The position numbers and the translations under genes were made by a program. DNA of 64,000 bases from Clostridium sp. D33t1_170424_F3. GTDB lineage: Bacteria > Bacillota > Clostridia > Oscillospirales > Acutalibacteraceae. This document shows, one piece after another, positions 26,024-37,469 of the stretch. The stretch's first letter is position 1; each line of letters opens with the position of its first letter. A model generated the notes under the pieces. That model worked only from the letters and a program-made list of their open reading frames with translations, made no database searches and was not told where the DNA came from. The DNA is taken from the NCBI RefSeq assembly GCF_015667585.1, contig NZ_JADPEG010000004.1, positions 1 to 64,000 on the forward strand, given 5' to 3'.

Positions 26024-27364
26024 TTATAAGGTTTGCTGTTCCCAAAGCCGCTTGCGGGAGGCTTCCTCCATCCAGTGGCACATAGCGACCAGCAGACGGC
26101 TGTATAAAGCGCTGTCCGTAATATCGTCGATGTCGTTGACACGGAAAAAACTGGCGTTGTTGCAGTGGCGGCCGTCAATTTCCTCCAGATGCTCTAGGAT
26201 GCCGTATTCCTCGCCGTGGACGCCGACAAACTGCCAGAAGATCGGGTAGCGGGAGGTTTTAATCAGGATCTCTTCAATCTCCCAATCGGAGCTGAGACGG
26301 CCGTCGGTGAGGAACAGAACGACCGTCGGCGCATTTCTGCCGCCGTAAATCATCATGATATCCCGCATCGCTTCCGGCTCGTTGTTGTACTGGTAGTTCA
26401 GCATGCTCATCCAGCGTTCAAATCCGCCGCCGGTGTCGAAGGAATAGGTGCGGACGTTGTCCATGGTGACAGACTCAAACTGGCGGCTTTTTGCCGCAAA
26501 CGCCCAGAAGTCCATGCTGCACGAGGGGTGCAGAACGGACGCGAAGGCAAAGAATTTATCGATGATGCGCTGTACGCGCCCGTTGCGGTACATATCGAAC
26601 ATGGAACCGGAGTTGTCTGCCGCCATCACCACACGAACAGGCTGGCTGACAGACTGCGGCAACAGGTTAATGCCCGCATACAGACTGCGGTACAGGGGCA
26701 GCAGGTAGTCGTTTTCCCTTTTTGCGCGCTCCGTCAGTTCGTTCATCCGTTTGACAACGTCCGGCGGAATCAGGCTGGTGACGGTGACGTCGCCCGAAGG
26801 GGCGGGAACCGGAGCGGCTGGAGCCGGGGAACGGGCTTCCTTCGTCACAATGCCGCCGTAGCTTTCAATCAGTGCCTTGAGCCCGCCGTTAAAGCCGCGG
26901 CCCACCGCGCTGATGCGCCAATCGCCGTTTTTCCGGTAGATTTCACAGATAACCAGCGCGCGCTCGCCGGAGAATTCCGCACCGCTGTAGCGGTACCGCG
27001 CGCATTCGGTTTCCCCGGCCTTCAGCCGCGCAAAGCCCTGCGTCAGCTCCCGCATGCAGTTGACGCCGTCGATGGCGCAGGTAAAAGACAGGCGGTCGAT
27101 CTTGGCTGGAAGCTGATCCAGCCGCACAACAAACCGCACGGCGCCGTCCAGCGCCGGAGGAAGCAGGCAGACCGCCTGCTCCGGGGATTCCTTGTGGTTA
27201 TAAAAAATAAAGTATTGATCGTCCGCCAGTTTTCCGGCGCCGTCCAGGCCAAAGCAGGAGCAGTCAATTTCCATTGGAGATTTGTGAAAGAGCTCCACCG
27301 TCAAAGAAAGACCGCCGCACAGCTTAGAGATGGAATCCTTCTGGCCCCGTTTCATTTCAAGCAT
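26024..27364 (-). CDS. TerD-vWA fusion protein (TerF-like)
   Basis: The 446-residue product has an N-terminal TerD-type calcium-binding domain (about residues 1-175), a Pro/Ala-rich linker (about 180-195) and a C-terminal von Willebrand A domain. The vWA metal site is intact: DNSGS in VVMAADNSGSMFDMY near residue 245 and the later FLTDGRLSSDW aspartate. TerD-vWA proteins are core parts of Ter stress systems, thought to organise a membrane-linked metal-sensing complex. It is the last gene of the operon, 21 bases after the P-type ATPase, and is followed by a terminator. Confidence 0.87.
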   Translation of the reverse strand: MLEMKRGQKDSISKLCGGLSLTVELFHKSPMEIDCSCFGLDGAGKLADDQYFIFYNHKESPEQAVCLLPPALDGAVRFVVRLDQLPAKIDRLSFTCAIDGVNCMRELTQGFARLKAGETECARYRYSGAEFSGERALVICEIYRKNGDWRISAVGRGFNGGLKALIESYGGIVTKEARSPAPAAPVPAPSGDVTVTSLIPPDVVKRMNELTERAKRENDYLLPLYRSLYAGINLLPQSVSQPVRVVMAADNSGSMFDMYRNGRVQRIIDKFFAFASVLHPSCSMDFWAFAAKSRQFESVTMDNVRTYSFDTGGGFERWMSMLNYQYNNEPEAMRDIMMIYGGRNAPTVVLFLTDGRLSSDWEIEEILIKTSRYPIFWQFVGVHGEEYGILEHLEEIDGRHCNNASFFRVNDIDDITDSALYSRLLVAMCHWMEEASRKRLWEQQTL

Positions 27365-27385
27365 GCCTGCAAAGCCTCTCTTTCT

Positions 27386-30086
<2,701 letters not shown>

Positions 30087-30100
<14 letters not shown>

Positions 30101-30872
30101 TTTTTAACTCCTGTACAATTTCAGATAATATTTCTTCCGTGCCCGCCTGTGCGGGGGAATGGGAAAAGGTGATGGGGAACCCCCAGTCGGTTCCATCCAG
30201 CTCGCAGCCGCGCAGGGCGTAGCGCGCATCGCAGCGGGACAACATGGGCAGGTCGAAATAGGAATCGCCAAATCCGATCGCCCGGTCCTGCCCGCAGCAG
30301 GCGCGCACATATTGTAAAACAGATCCCTTGTCAATCGCAAGGGGGGAGAGGTAAAGTTTTTTGCGCTGGCGGTAAAACTCCCAGCCGCGCGCGGCAAAAT
30401 GCCGTTGCAGCTGTTTGTATACAGGTTCGTCAAACGCGTCCGCATCCACAAAAAAGACCGCCAGATACTCGTATTGTTTGGACAGGCATTCAATACCGCC
30501 CTGCTCATGCAGGACCGTTTGAATGCCGCTGGACAGGTCCTGCGGGAGGCTGCGGACCGTCTGTTTCACCTTCTGTGCCCAAACCGGATCCAGAACGCCG
30601 TCCCGATAGAGGTACAGGCCGTTCTGCGTGCTGAGATAGGCACAGCCGCCGTCCCCGAAAAACTGTACCCGCTTGGCCTGTTCTTCGCCCCGCAGGGTAT
30701 TGATGAAAAAAGCGGACTGCTTTTGAATCTCCCGCAGGGCCCGGCAGGCGCGCTCCGTCATGAAACCGAACGGTTCCCCGTAACGGAACTCGACCGCGGT
30801 AACAGGCGGTTCCGGCGTGATCCGGCGCTGAGAGAACAGCAGGGTTCCGTCCAGATCGGCACAGAAGATCAT
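30087..30872 (-). CDS. HAD-family phosphatase of the Ter biosynthetic module
   Basis: This 261-residue Cof-type HAD hydrolase has motif I FCADLDGTLL (D6 and D8), a Ser/Thr motif II in FINTLRG, and motif IV IGFGDSYFDLPML near residue 223 that completes the Mg2+ site. It is predicted to remove a phosphate from the product or an intermediate of the module's phosphoribosyltransferases (inference from the gene set). ATG 30872 overlaps the preceding stop by ATGA. A longer frame beginning at 31133 lies antisense to nothing useful and has no ribosome site. Confidence 0.86.
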
Positions 30873-31978
30873 ACGTCCGCCCCTTTCTGGTTGGAAATCA
30901 GCCCGCAGCACAGATAGGGCATGTCGCGGTATTCTGCAACCGGAACGCCCTTTTCCTGCGCCAGCAGGCGGATATGGACAAGGTCTGGATGATGGAGGCT
31001 TTGCACCAGAATGCGGTCCGGAACCCGCCGCAGCAAAACGCGCGTCGTTTCCCCAATGCTGGGTTTGATCCGGTTGATATCGGGAATCCCGAACGCTTCC
31101 CCGATTTGCCGAACCGCCCGCATGCCGGACCAATCCGGCGTCCGATCTTCGGCGAACCGCCGTTCATACAGAGAAAGGATTTCCTGCCGCAAAGGAACAA
31201 ATTGCGCCGTGATGGAATCCAGATAGAATTGCGTCAGGTCTATTCCGGAAAACTCATGGTACACGCGAACGCCGTGAAAATCGTTTGGAGCAATGATGCG
31301 GGGATTATGCACGGTGCGGCTGATGAGCCCGCAGATCGTACTGTTCAGACAGCAGGAGGGATTGATGAAATCCTCGCGCGTGGCGTACAGATCGGTGCAG
31401 TGCGCCGGGTCCGCCAGCACCGCGAGAATGGGCTTCACAGCCGTGTGATTTTCCCGGTTAAAGGCTTCACAGGATTCTTGTAGCTGGGCGGCGATCATGC
31501 CCTTGCCAGTCCAGCCGTCCACAAAGACAAGTTGCGCGCCGGAATGATGCCGGAGAATCTCGCGCAGGGCGTTCTGATCGAACCCCTTGCCGCGGATGAT
31601 ACTGATCCCATAGTGGGGAATATCGCGTCCCAGCTCCCGGAGCGCATAGCGGCGCATCAATACGCCGCAGGGAACGCCGGCCCGCACCAGTGAAATAAAA
31701 ACCGGATTGGGGTACCGGGAGAGGACCAGACGCGTCAGCGCGCCGGTATATAAGGCGACCCGGCGGCAGCCGGTTTCCATCAGATCATGGAAAACTTTGA
31801 GATATGCTTCGCTGGGGACCTGTTCGATCGGCAGGTCCTCGGAATAGTGCCGGCCCGCCTGGATTTCCTTTTCCCGGACAGTGACGTCCCGCTCCTCCAC
31901 CAGACCGGTGACGTCTTTTAACAGAAGAACCACATCGTCCGGACGGAAGCTGCCGGGAGGCTGCAACCCGATGTTCAT
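30869..31978 (-). CDS. StiP/PRTase_1 family protein with C-terminal PELOTA-like domain
   Basis: The 369-residue protein matches the family annotated as cysteine protease StiP, which comparative work on Ter systems regards as a phosphoribosyltransferase-like enzyme. A PRPP-loop-like segment is LVFVDGWTGKGMI near residue 150; ISLVRAGVPCGVLMRR precedes it. The last 85 residues (IGETTRVLLRRVPDRILV, then HIRLLAQEKGVPVAEY and CCGLI) look like an L7Ae/PELOTA-type RNA-binding domain. Both ends overlap neighbours by ATGA, so it is translated in step with the other module enzymes. Confidence 0.82.
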   Translation of the reverse strand: MNIGLQPPGSFRPDDVVLLLKDVTGLVEERDVTVREKEIQAGRHYSEDLPIEQVPSEAYLKVFHDLMETGCRRVALYTGALTRLVLSRYPNPVFISLVRAGVPCGVLMRRYALRELGRDIPHYGISIIRGKGFDQNALREILRHHSGAQLVFVDGWTGKGMIAAQLQESCEAFNRENHTAVKPILAVLADPAHCTDLYATREDFINPSCCLNSTICGLISRTVHNPRIIAPNDFHGVRVYHEFSGIDLTQFYLDSITAQFVPLRQEILSLYERRFAEDRTPDWSGMRAVRQIGEAFGIPDINRIKPSIGETTRVLLRRVPDRILVQSLHHPDLVHIRLLAQEKGVPVAEYRDMPYLCCGLISNQKGADV

Positions 31979-33231
31979 AGGCTGACCACCGTCACTTTCC
32001 GGATGCCGCGGCTGTTTAAAAACGCGGTAAGCTGCCGGAGTCCGTCTGCCTGCTGTGTCTCCTGTTCTGAGAAAATGACCGCCTGTTCAAAGGCGCCCGC
32101 CGGGATGTTGTATACATAACCGGTTGCGCTGCAGCAGTCGGGCGCATGGAAATGCGCGCCGCTTACAATGGCGGAACCTTCCAGCGGAATCACAGGGCTT
32201 TGCGTGGTGGAGTGGAAGGACTGCCCGCCGCAGAACCCCGCAAGCAGCATGGGCGCGTAGATGCATTCCCCAGTGCCGAGGAACAGCGTCCGTTCCGGAG
32301 AAATGCACAGGGCAGACGCGAGCTGCTGGCTGTATTCCGCTTGCCGGTGCAGTTCTGTTCCGGTAAAGACGGTACGGCCGGGAGAAAAAGCGCCGGAAGG
32401 ACAGGAGAGCAGCGCGCCTGCACGGACGGCGTGGTAATCCGTTCCGGTATTGTCGCTGTATTCTTCTGGTTCAAAATCAGGCTGTGCACTTTCCACATCT
32501 AAAATACGTCCTTTGACCAGAGAGACAACCTCAATGGAAATGTGCAGTTCCTGTTCCAATTCCCGGCGCTGTTCCGGCGTACTCCAGTCCAGGAGCGTAT
32601 AGATGGCGTATTTTTGGGTGCCGTATACCCGGTGCAGCTCCCGGATCAGATTCAGGGCGGTATTCCCGGTGGTCAGCTCGTCGTCAATCAAAACGACGCG
32701 CCGGCAGCGCTTCATAAAATCCGCAATCCGGTCCAGATAGAGGAAATGCTCTGACGCGTGGGAATGCGCCTCCTGAAATTGCAGGGAACGCATTCCAGGT
32801 ATCTCCATGCGGGTGGTGGAAGCATAGCAGAAATCCCCGTCGAAGCAATTGGCGACCGCTTGCGCCAATCCGGTAGCCGTTTCAGCAAAGCCGATAAACA
32901 GCGTGCTTTCCGGAACAGCCGTCCGGCTGGAGACGACGGAATGATAAAGCGACGGAAACGAGGGTTCCGTGGTTTGGTTGACCGCGTCTGTGTACAAAGC
33001 ATCCGGTACAATGCCGGTATCGGCACAGGCCAGCAGTTTTGCCGCCGCACACAGGGCGGCGGGCCGGATTGCCAGATGTTTTCCCAACACCTTGCTGACG
33101 AACAGGAAACCGCGTTTCTGGTTCCGGCGCACCGCCGGGAAAAATAAGGCGTCCGGGTCGAGTCCGAACCGGATGGCGTCAAAAGATAAAGTGAGACGAA
33201 GGGCATTTGCAATGGAATACGTTTTGGTCAT
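31975..33231 (-). CDS. Phosphoribosyltransferase with TRSP domain (PRTase_2 family)
   Basis: The 418-residue protein has a type I phosphoribosyltransferase domain in the first half; the PRPP loop is VVLIDDELTTGNTALNLI near residue 180. The second half is the TRSP domain typical of Ter operons (SGAFSPGRTVF, then GSAIVSGAHFHAPDCC and the IPAGAFEQAVIF region). Such proteins are predicted to make a nucleoside-like metabolite from PRPP. It overlaps the lyase gene before it and the StiP gene after it by ATGA. Substrate base is unknown. Confidence 0.84.
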   Translation of the reverse strand: MTKTYSIANALRLTLSFDAIRFGLDPDALFFPAVRRNQKRGFLFVSKVLGKHLAIRPAALCAAAKLLACADTGIVPDALYTDAVNQTTEPSFPSLYHSVVSSRTAVPESTLFIGFAETATGLAQAVANCFDGDFCYASTTRMEIPGMRSLQFQEAHSHASEHFLYLDRIADFMKRCRRVVLIDDELTTGNTALNLIRELHRVYGTQKYAIYTLLDWSTPEQRRELEQELHISIEVVSLVKGRILDVESAQPDFEPEEYSDNTGTDYHAVRAGALLSCPSGAFSPGRTVFTGTELHRQAEYSQQLASALCISPERTLFLGTGECIYAPMLLAGFCGGQSFHSTTQSPVIPLEGSAIVSGAHFHAPDCCSATGYVYNIPAGAFEQAVIFSEQETQQADGLRQLTAFLNSRGIRKVTVVSL

Positions 33232-34355
33232 ACGTTCATTTCTCCGTGATAAGCGAGTTGTATCAGGTCGGCGTTCGTTTTATCTTTGCGGTATACGCCG
33301 TAAAGATGCGCGCGCGCCAATGTTTTAACCGCCCAGCGCTCGTGCGGCTTCAACTCATTCATTTTGTTTCCCGCCTCACTGGAAAGGACGCCTTTGCTGG
33401 CGCTGTTTTCCGCGAGGATGCCGGACGCGTCCTGAAATGCCTCATACGGGACGGCGTGCAGCGCCTGTATGGGAAGAAGCTGTGTGGGGTGAATGGCCGC
33501 TTTTCCCATCAGGCCGTTCTGTAAATCCAGCGAGCATTCCTGCAGCAGGCCCTGAATTTCCCTGGGAAGCGGCGTTTGTCCCGGATCGCCGAAATACTCC
33601 CAGACCGGCGCGCTGATGGTATAGCGGTCCCGCAGACCGAAGGTGCGTACAATGTCCCCGATGCAGCCGCTGACGGCGGCAATGGAGTAAACAGGCGTAT
33701 CCGGCTGCCGGCGAATCCCGAACAGCCCGCTGAAATCGGTCGCGCCGATGCGGATGTTTAGAATATAGGAATAATACGGATCCATGCGCTCGCGCAGGGT
33801 ATTCAACAGGCGCATGCGATGGGTGGAGGTGATAATTTCCTCTGATTCCAGAATGGGCAGCGCATAGACTGTGTGCTCGCTGCGCCAGTTAATTTCCTCA
33901 ATCCGGGGCAGGTATTCGCGCAGGTTGGCGGCCGTTACCTTGGGCAGGATCACACCGGTCACTACGTCAGACCGGCGGATAAAGAAGTCCTGCATTTCCT
34001 CCAGCATGGCGTAATCCCGTATCCGGATAAACAGGAGGGGAAGATCGTCCTGTAAAATCGTTCCGTCCTTCAGGGCCGCCGCGATCTGGTCCACCTGCTC
34101 CATCACATTGTGGATGCAGAAAGCGCGGTCCACGTCGCCCACGGAGTCCTCCAGACAGATCGCCGCGGAGACCAGCCCCCTGATTTTGCCGGACAGGATG
34201 GTTTCCGCAATACGGGTGCCTGTGGATGGCATATACAAAAGCGGTCCCAGCGCGCGGCGCAGCTCTTCACGGGAAGAGGAGCGGCTGAATGGTTTTGGGT
34301 TGCGGAAGAAAAGAGAAGCCTTTTCTTCCTCTGTTAAAAATTGAAAATACTGCAT
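33228..34355 (-). CDS. CitE/HpcH-like C-C lyase of the Ter biosynthetic module
   Basis: This 375-residue TIM-barrel protein resembles HpcH/HpaI aldolase and citrate lyase beta. Visible are the phosphate/CoA-site segments YMPSTGTRIAETIL, AICLEDSVGDVD with the metal-binding acidic pair, and VTGVILPKVTAANL. CitE-like enzymes cleave or form C-C bonds of acyl-CoA-type substrates; in Ter clusters the substrate is unknown. ATG 34355 has GGAGGA at a wide distance (13-14 bases). Its stop overlaps the next gene by ATGA, beginning a chain of four overlapping enzymes. Confidence 0.84.
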   Translation of the reverse strand: MQYFQFLTEEEKASLFFRNPKPFSRSSSREELRRALGPLLYMPSTGTRIAETILSGKIRGLVSAAICLEDSVGDVDRAFCIHNVMEQVDQIAAALKDGTILQDDLPLLFIRIRDYAMLEEMQDFFIRRSDVVTGVILPKVTAANLREYLPRIEEINWRSEHTVYALPILESEEIITSTHRMRLLNTLRERMDPYYSYILNIRIGATDFSGLFGIRRQPDTPVYSIAAVSGCIGDIVRTFGLRDRYTISAPVWEYFGDPGQTPLPREIQGLLQECSLDLQNGLMGKAAIHPTQLLPIQALHAVPYEAFQDASGILAENSASKGVLSSEAGNKMNELKPHERWAVKTLARAHLYGVYRKDKTNADLIQLAYHGEMNV

Positions 34356-34439
34356 GGGCTGATTTTGATTCCTCCGGTTACAAATGGCGGCCCGCACACC
34401 ATATGGCATACGGGCCTGACCAAATCAAGATGGGCCTGC

Positions 34440-35012
34440 TTATACGTCCAGGCCGTATTTTTTACAAAGTGCTTCCAAGCCGCCGTTAAAGCCGGAACCC
34501 ACGGCGGAGAACTTCCACTCGCCGTTGTAGCGGTAAATTTCCGCGAAGACGATAGCCGTTTCGGTGGAATAGTCTTCTCCCAGGTCGTAGCGAAGCAGCT
34601 CGGTACCGCTGTCTACATCCAAGAGGCGGACGTAGGCGTTCTGTACCTGTCCAAAGTTCTGGCCGCGCGCCGGCGCGTCATAGATCGTGACGGTGACCGC
34701 GATGCGTTCCACGGACTGTGGAACCTTGTCGAACTCGATGGTGATGGCTTCATCGTCGCCTTCGCCCTCGCCGGTGCGGTTATCGCCGGAGTGGGTCACG
34801 CCGCTGCTGGACAGGTTATTGTAAAAGATGAAGTCCGTATCGTGCGCGCATTTGCCGCTGGCGTCCAGCAGGAATATGGATGCGTCCAGGTCGAAATCCG
34901 CGCCGCCGTCGTACTGTTTGGTATCCCATCCCAGACCGACCAACGCGACTTTCAGGTTCGGCGCTTCTTTGCTAAGGCTGATTTTTTGTCCTTTGGAAAG
35001 ATTGATAGGCAT
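34440..35012 (-). CDS. TerD family protein (paralogue 3)
   Basis: This 190-residue TerD domain protein carries the family's Ca2+-binding pattern: [15 protein letters not shown] at the start, DFDLDASIFLLDASGK near residue 40, and [13 protein letters not shown] near residue 78. TerD proteins bind calcium and sit at the inner membrane face in stress-response complexes for tellurite, phage and colicin tolerance. GGGAGGAC precedes the ATG. It is close to the paralogue at 35691-36269 in sequence, suggesting recent duplication. Confidence 0.93.
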   Translation of the reverse strand: MPINLSKGQKISLSKEAPNLKVALVGLGWDTKQYDGGADFDLDASIFLLDASGKCAHDTDFIFYNNLSSSGVTHSGDNRTGEGEGDDEAITIEFDKVPQSVERIAVTVTIYDAPARGQNFGQVQNAYVRLLDVDSGTELLRYDLGEDYSTETAIVFAEIYRYNGEWKFSAVGSGFNGGLEALCKKYGLDV

Positions 35013-35056
35013 GTTACATGTCCTCCCTTATATAAAATGATGCGTTTTGAATGCGC

Positions 35057-35665
35057 TTATGAGTACTTTTTCACGAGTTCACCCAGCCCGCCTTCGTAGG
35101 AGGCCTGGCCGATCGCATTGAATTTCCATTGGCCGTTGTGGCGGTAGATTTCTCCCACCGTCATGGCGGTTTTGCCAGAGTAGTCCTCCGTCAGGTTGTA
35201 GCTGGCGATGGTTTCGTTGGAGCCTTTGTCTACAATGCGGATATAGGCGTTTTCCACCATGCCGAAATGCTGTTTGCGGCGGACGCAGTCATAGATGTTG
35301 ACTACGAACACGATGCGTTCAATCTGCGCGGGGACGCGCGCCAGATCGATCAGGACCTGCTCAGAATCGTCCATACCGCCCATTTTGCCGCCCACCAGGT
35401 TGTCGCCGCAGTGATGGACGCAGCCGGTGGAATGATCTTTGTTGCCGAAGTAGATGATGTTTTCATTTGCATGGAGTTTGCCGTCCGCGCCGAGCATCAG
35501 CACGGATGCGTCGATATCCACATCCTGCTTTGCTTTAAAGAGACCCATGAAGCCGCCGCCCTGCTGCACTTCCTTCCAGCCGAGTCCAACCATCAGGTTG
35601 GTGAGCTGGCTGCCGTCTTTTTTGGTCAGATCGATCTTTTGGCCCTTTTGGAGAGAGATTGCCAT
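35057..35665 (-). CDS. TerD family protein (paralogue 2, divergent)
   Basis: The 202-residue protein begins MAISLQKGQKIDLTKKDGS. It differs from its two neighbours by an extra loop, EVQQGGGFMGLFKAKQ (about residues 30-46), and by GGKMGGMDDSEQVLI where they have GEGEGDDE, so its calcium site is altered. It matches the TerX/TerZ-like branch seen as the odd member in yceC-yceD-yceE type triplets. ATG 35665 is chosen by homology with the neighbouring MPINL start; the longer frame to 35839 lies antisense to the adjacent TerD gene. Confidence 0.9.
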   Translation of the reverse strand: MAISLQKGQKIDLTKKDGSQLTNLMVGLGWKEVQQGGGFMGLFKAKQDVDIDASVLMLGADGKLHANENIIYFGNKDHSTGCVHHCGDNLVGGKMGGMDDSEQVLIDLARVPAQIERIVFVVNIYDCVRRKQHFGMVENAYIRIVDKGSNETIASYNLTEDYSGKTAMTVGEIYRHNGQWKFNAIGQASYEGGLGELVKKYS

Positions 35666-35690
35666 ATTGTCACATTCTTTCTGTAAAAAT

Positions 35691-36269
35691 TTAGACGTCC
35701 AGTCCGAAGTTACGGCACAGCGCCGCAAGACCGCCCTGGAAGCCGGAACCGACCGCTGCAAATTTCCACTCGCCGCCGTGGCGGTAAATTTCCGCGACGA
35801 CAATCGCGGTCTCAATGGAATAATCCTCACCCAGATCATAGCGGAGCAGCTCTTCGTTTTTGGCCGTATCTACCACACGGATGTAAGCGTTCTGCACCTG
35901 GCCGAAGTTCTGGCCGCGCTCGTCTGCCTCGTGGATCGTAACGGTAAAAGAAATCTTCTGAATATCCGCCGGGACCTTGCTCAGGATGATGTTGACGGTT
36001 TCGTCATCGCCTTCGCCCTCGCCGGTGCGGTTGTCACCGCCGTAAATCACGCTGCCGGCCGCATCCTGCGTGTTATTGTAGAAAATAAAATCGGTATCCT
36101 TTGCCACACGGCCCTGTGCGTCCGTCAAGAAGACGGAAACATCCAGATCGAATTCGCTGCCGCCGTCGTATTTATTGGTGTCCCAGCCCAATCCCGCCAG
36201 GATTTTGTCCAGACCGGCGTTGCCTTTGGTAAGATCGACTTTTTGACCCTTGGAAAGATTGATAGGCAT
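35691..36269 (-). CDS. TerD family protein (paralogue 1)
   Basis: This 192-residue TerD domain protein has [31 protein letters not shown] and [13 protein letters not shown], the standard calcium-binding set. It is the first of three tandem TerD genes, 60 bases after telA. Sequence similarity to paralogue 3 is high along the whole length, while paralogue 2 between them is more distant. All three probably join one membrane-associated complex with TelA and the TerD-vWA protein. Confidence 0.93.
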   Translation of the reverse strand: MPINLSKGQKVDLTKGNAGLDKILAGLGWDTNKYDGGSEFDLDVSVFLTDAQGRVAKDTDFIFYNNTQDAAGSVIYGGDNRTGEGEGDDETVNIILSKVPADIQKISFTVTIHEADERGQNFGQVQNAYIRVVDTAKNEELLRYDLGEDYSIETAIVVAEIYRHGGEWKFAAVGSGFQGGLAALCRNFGLDV

Positions 36270-36329
36270 ATGTTTGTCCTCTTTTCATTGTTTTTTATAT
36301 GCAAACAGCGTCTGCTGTTGCTTACGTCG

Positions 36330-37466
36330 TTACATATGGATTTTGCTGCGAAAATCCTCTTTCATTGCCTCCAGCTTTTTGGCGTCTTCCTGACGCTTTG
36401 CGCTGGCCTGCTCCTGAATCCGGCGGGTTTCTTCGATGCCGTTGACGATGGTCTGCCAGGTTTTTTCCAGCGTTTCCACCTTGATGGAGCTGGAGGAGGC
36501 GAGCTGTGCGGTCAGCTTGGATTGGTCCGCGGTATTCTGCGCATTTTTCAACAGCATCTCATTGGTGCGCTCGTCCAGCGCCTGCATGGCGTCCGCCTGA
36601 ATCTTCTGCCGCTTCAGCAGGACCGCCTGCGTCAATGCCTGCTTGAATACCGGCAGGGTGATGATAAAGGCGGAGTTGATTTTGCGGATCAGATTCAGGT
36701 TGCCGAACTGCATGGACTGGATCATGGGGATGGACTGCATCGCCACATTTTCCGCAATGCGCAGGTCCTGCACGCGCTGCTCCAGGATGATTTTGGCCTG
36801 TTCCATGGCGTTCAGGTCGAGTTGCAGCATGCTGTCCTGCGTCTTTTCATAATCGGCGCGCAGTTGGCCGAGATACTGGTCAATTTCCTTCAAACCCTGT
36901 TCGCCGGCCAGAATATACTTGACAAGCTCCTGATAATAACCAACGTTGGCCTCAAACATGGCCTGCAGCTTCTTATTGGATTCCATAATTTCCACTTCGT
37001 ACTGCTTGAGCTGGATATAGATTTTGTCCACCTCTTCGCCCATGGTGTGGTATTTGGCGAGAATCTGCTCGATCTGTTTTTGGATGTTGTTGAAAAACTT
37101 GGAGAACAGGCCGCGTTTTTCGTCGGCGGCGATTTCCTGAATATCAAATTTATCCATGATATTGCCGAGTGTGGTCAGCATGGTGCCCGCGTCGTTGATC
37201 TGCGCCATGTTGACGCTGTTCAGGATGGTGTCGGAGCATTTGGCGATTTCCTCCGCGGCCTTGGCGCCAAAGGTGACAATGGTCTGCGGCTCGTTGATGC
37301 AGATGGTGGAAACCAGATCGTCCACCTCTTTGGAGTTGACCAGCTTTTCCGCCATCTCCTTGCGCTGCACGGATACGTCGTACACCTCGATTTCCTTTGG
37401 CTCAGCGGCCTCCGTTGCGGCTGCGGCCGGCTGTGCGGCGCGCGTCGGCTGATATTGCAATCCCAT
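36330..37466 (-). CDS. telA: Toxic anion resistance protein TelA (YceH-like)
   Basis: This 378-residue, largely alpha-helical coiled-coil protein of the TelA/KlaA family begins with a low-complexity Ala-rich stretch (residues 8-25) and contains the conserved region LEQRVQDLRIAENVAMQS and QSIPMIQSMQFGNLNL near residues 230-260. TelA is linked to tellurite and envelope-stress tolerance and is the usual partner of TerD and YceG. It starts four bases after the yceG stop and precedes three terD genes. No membrane segment is visible. Confidence 0.9.
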   Translation of the reverse strand: MGLQYQPTRAAQPAAAATEAAEPKEIEVYDVSVQRKEMAEKLVNSKEVDDLVSTICINEPQTIVTFGAKAAEEIAKCSDTILNSVNMAQINDAGTMLTTLGNIMDKFDIQEIAADEKRGLFSKFFNNIQKQIEQILAKYHTMGEEVDKIYIQLKQYEVEIMESNKKLQAMFEANVGYYQELVKYILAGEQGLKEIDQYLGQLRADYEKTQDSMLQLDLNAMEQAKIILEQRVQDLRIAENVAMQSIPMIQSMQFGNLNLIRKINSAFIITLPVFKQALTQAVLLKRQKIQADAMQALDERTNEMLLKNAQNTADQSKLTAQLASSSSIKVETLEKTWQTIVNGIEETRRIQEQASAKRQEDAKKLEAMKEDFRSKIHM

Positions 37467-37469
37467 ACA

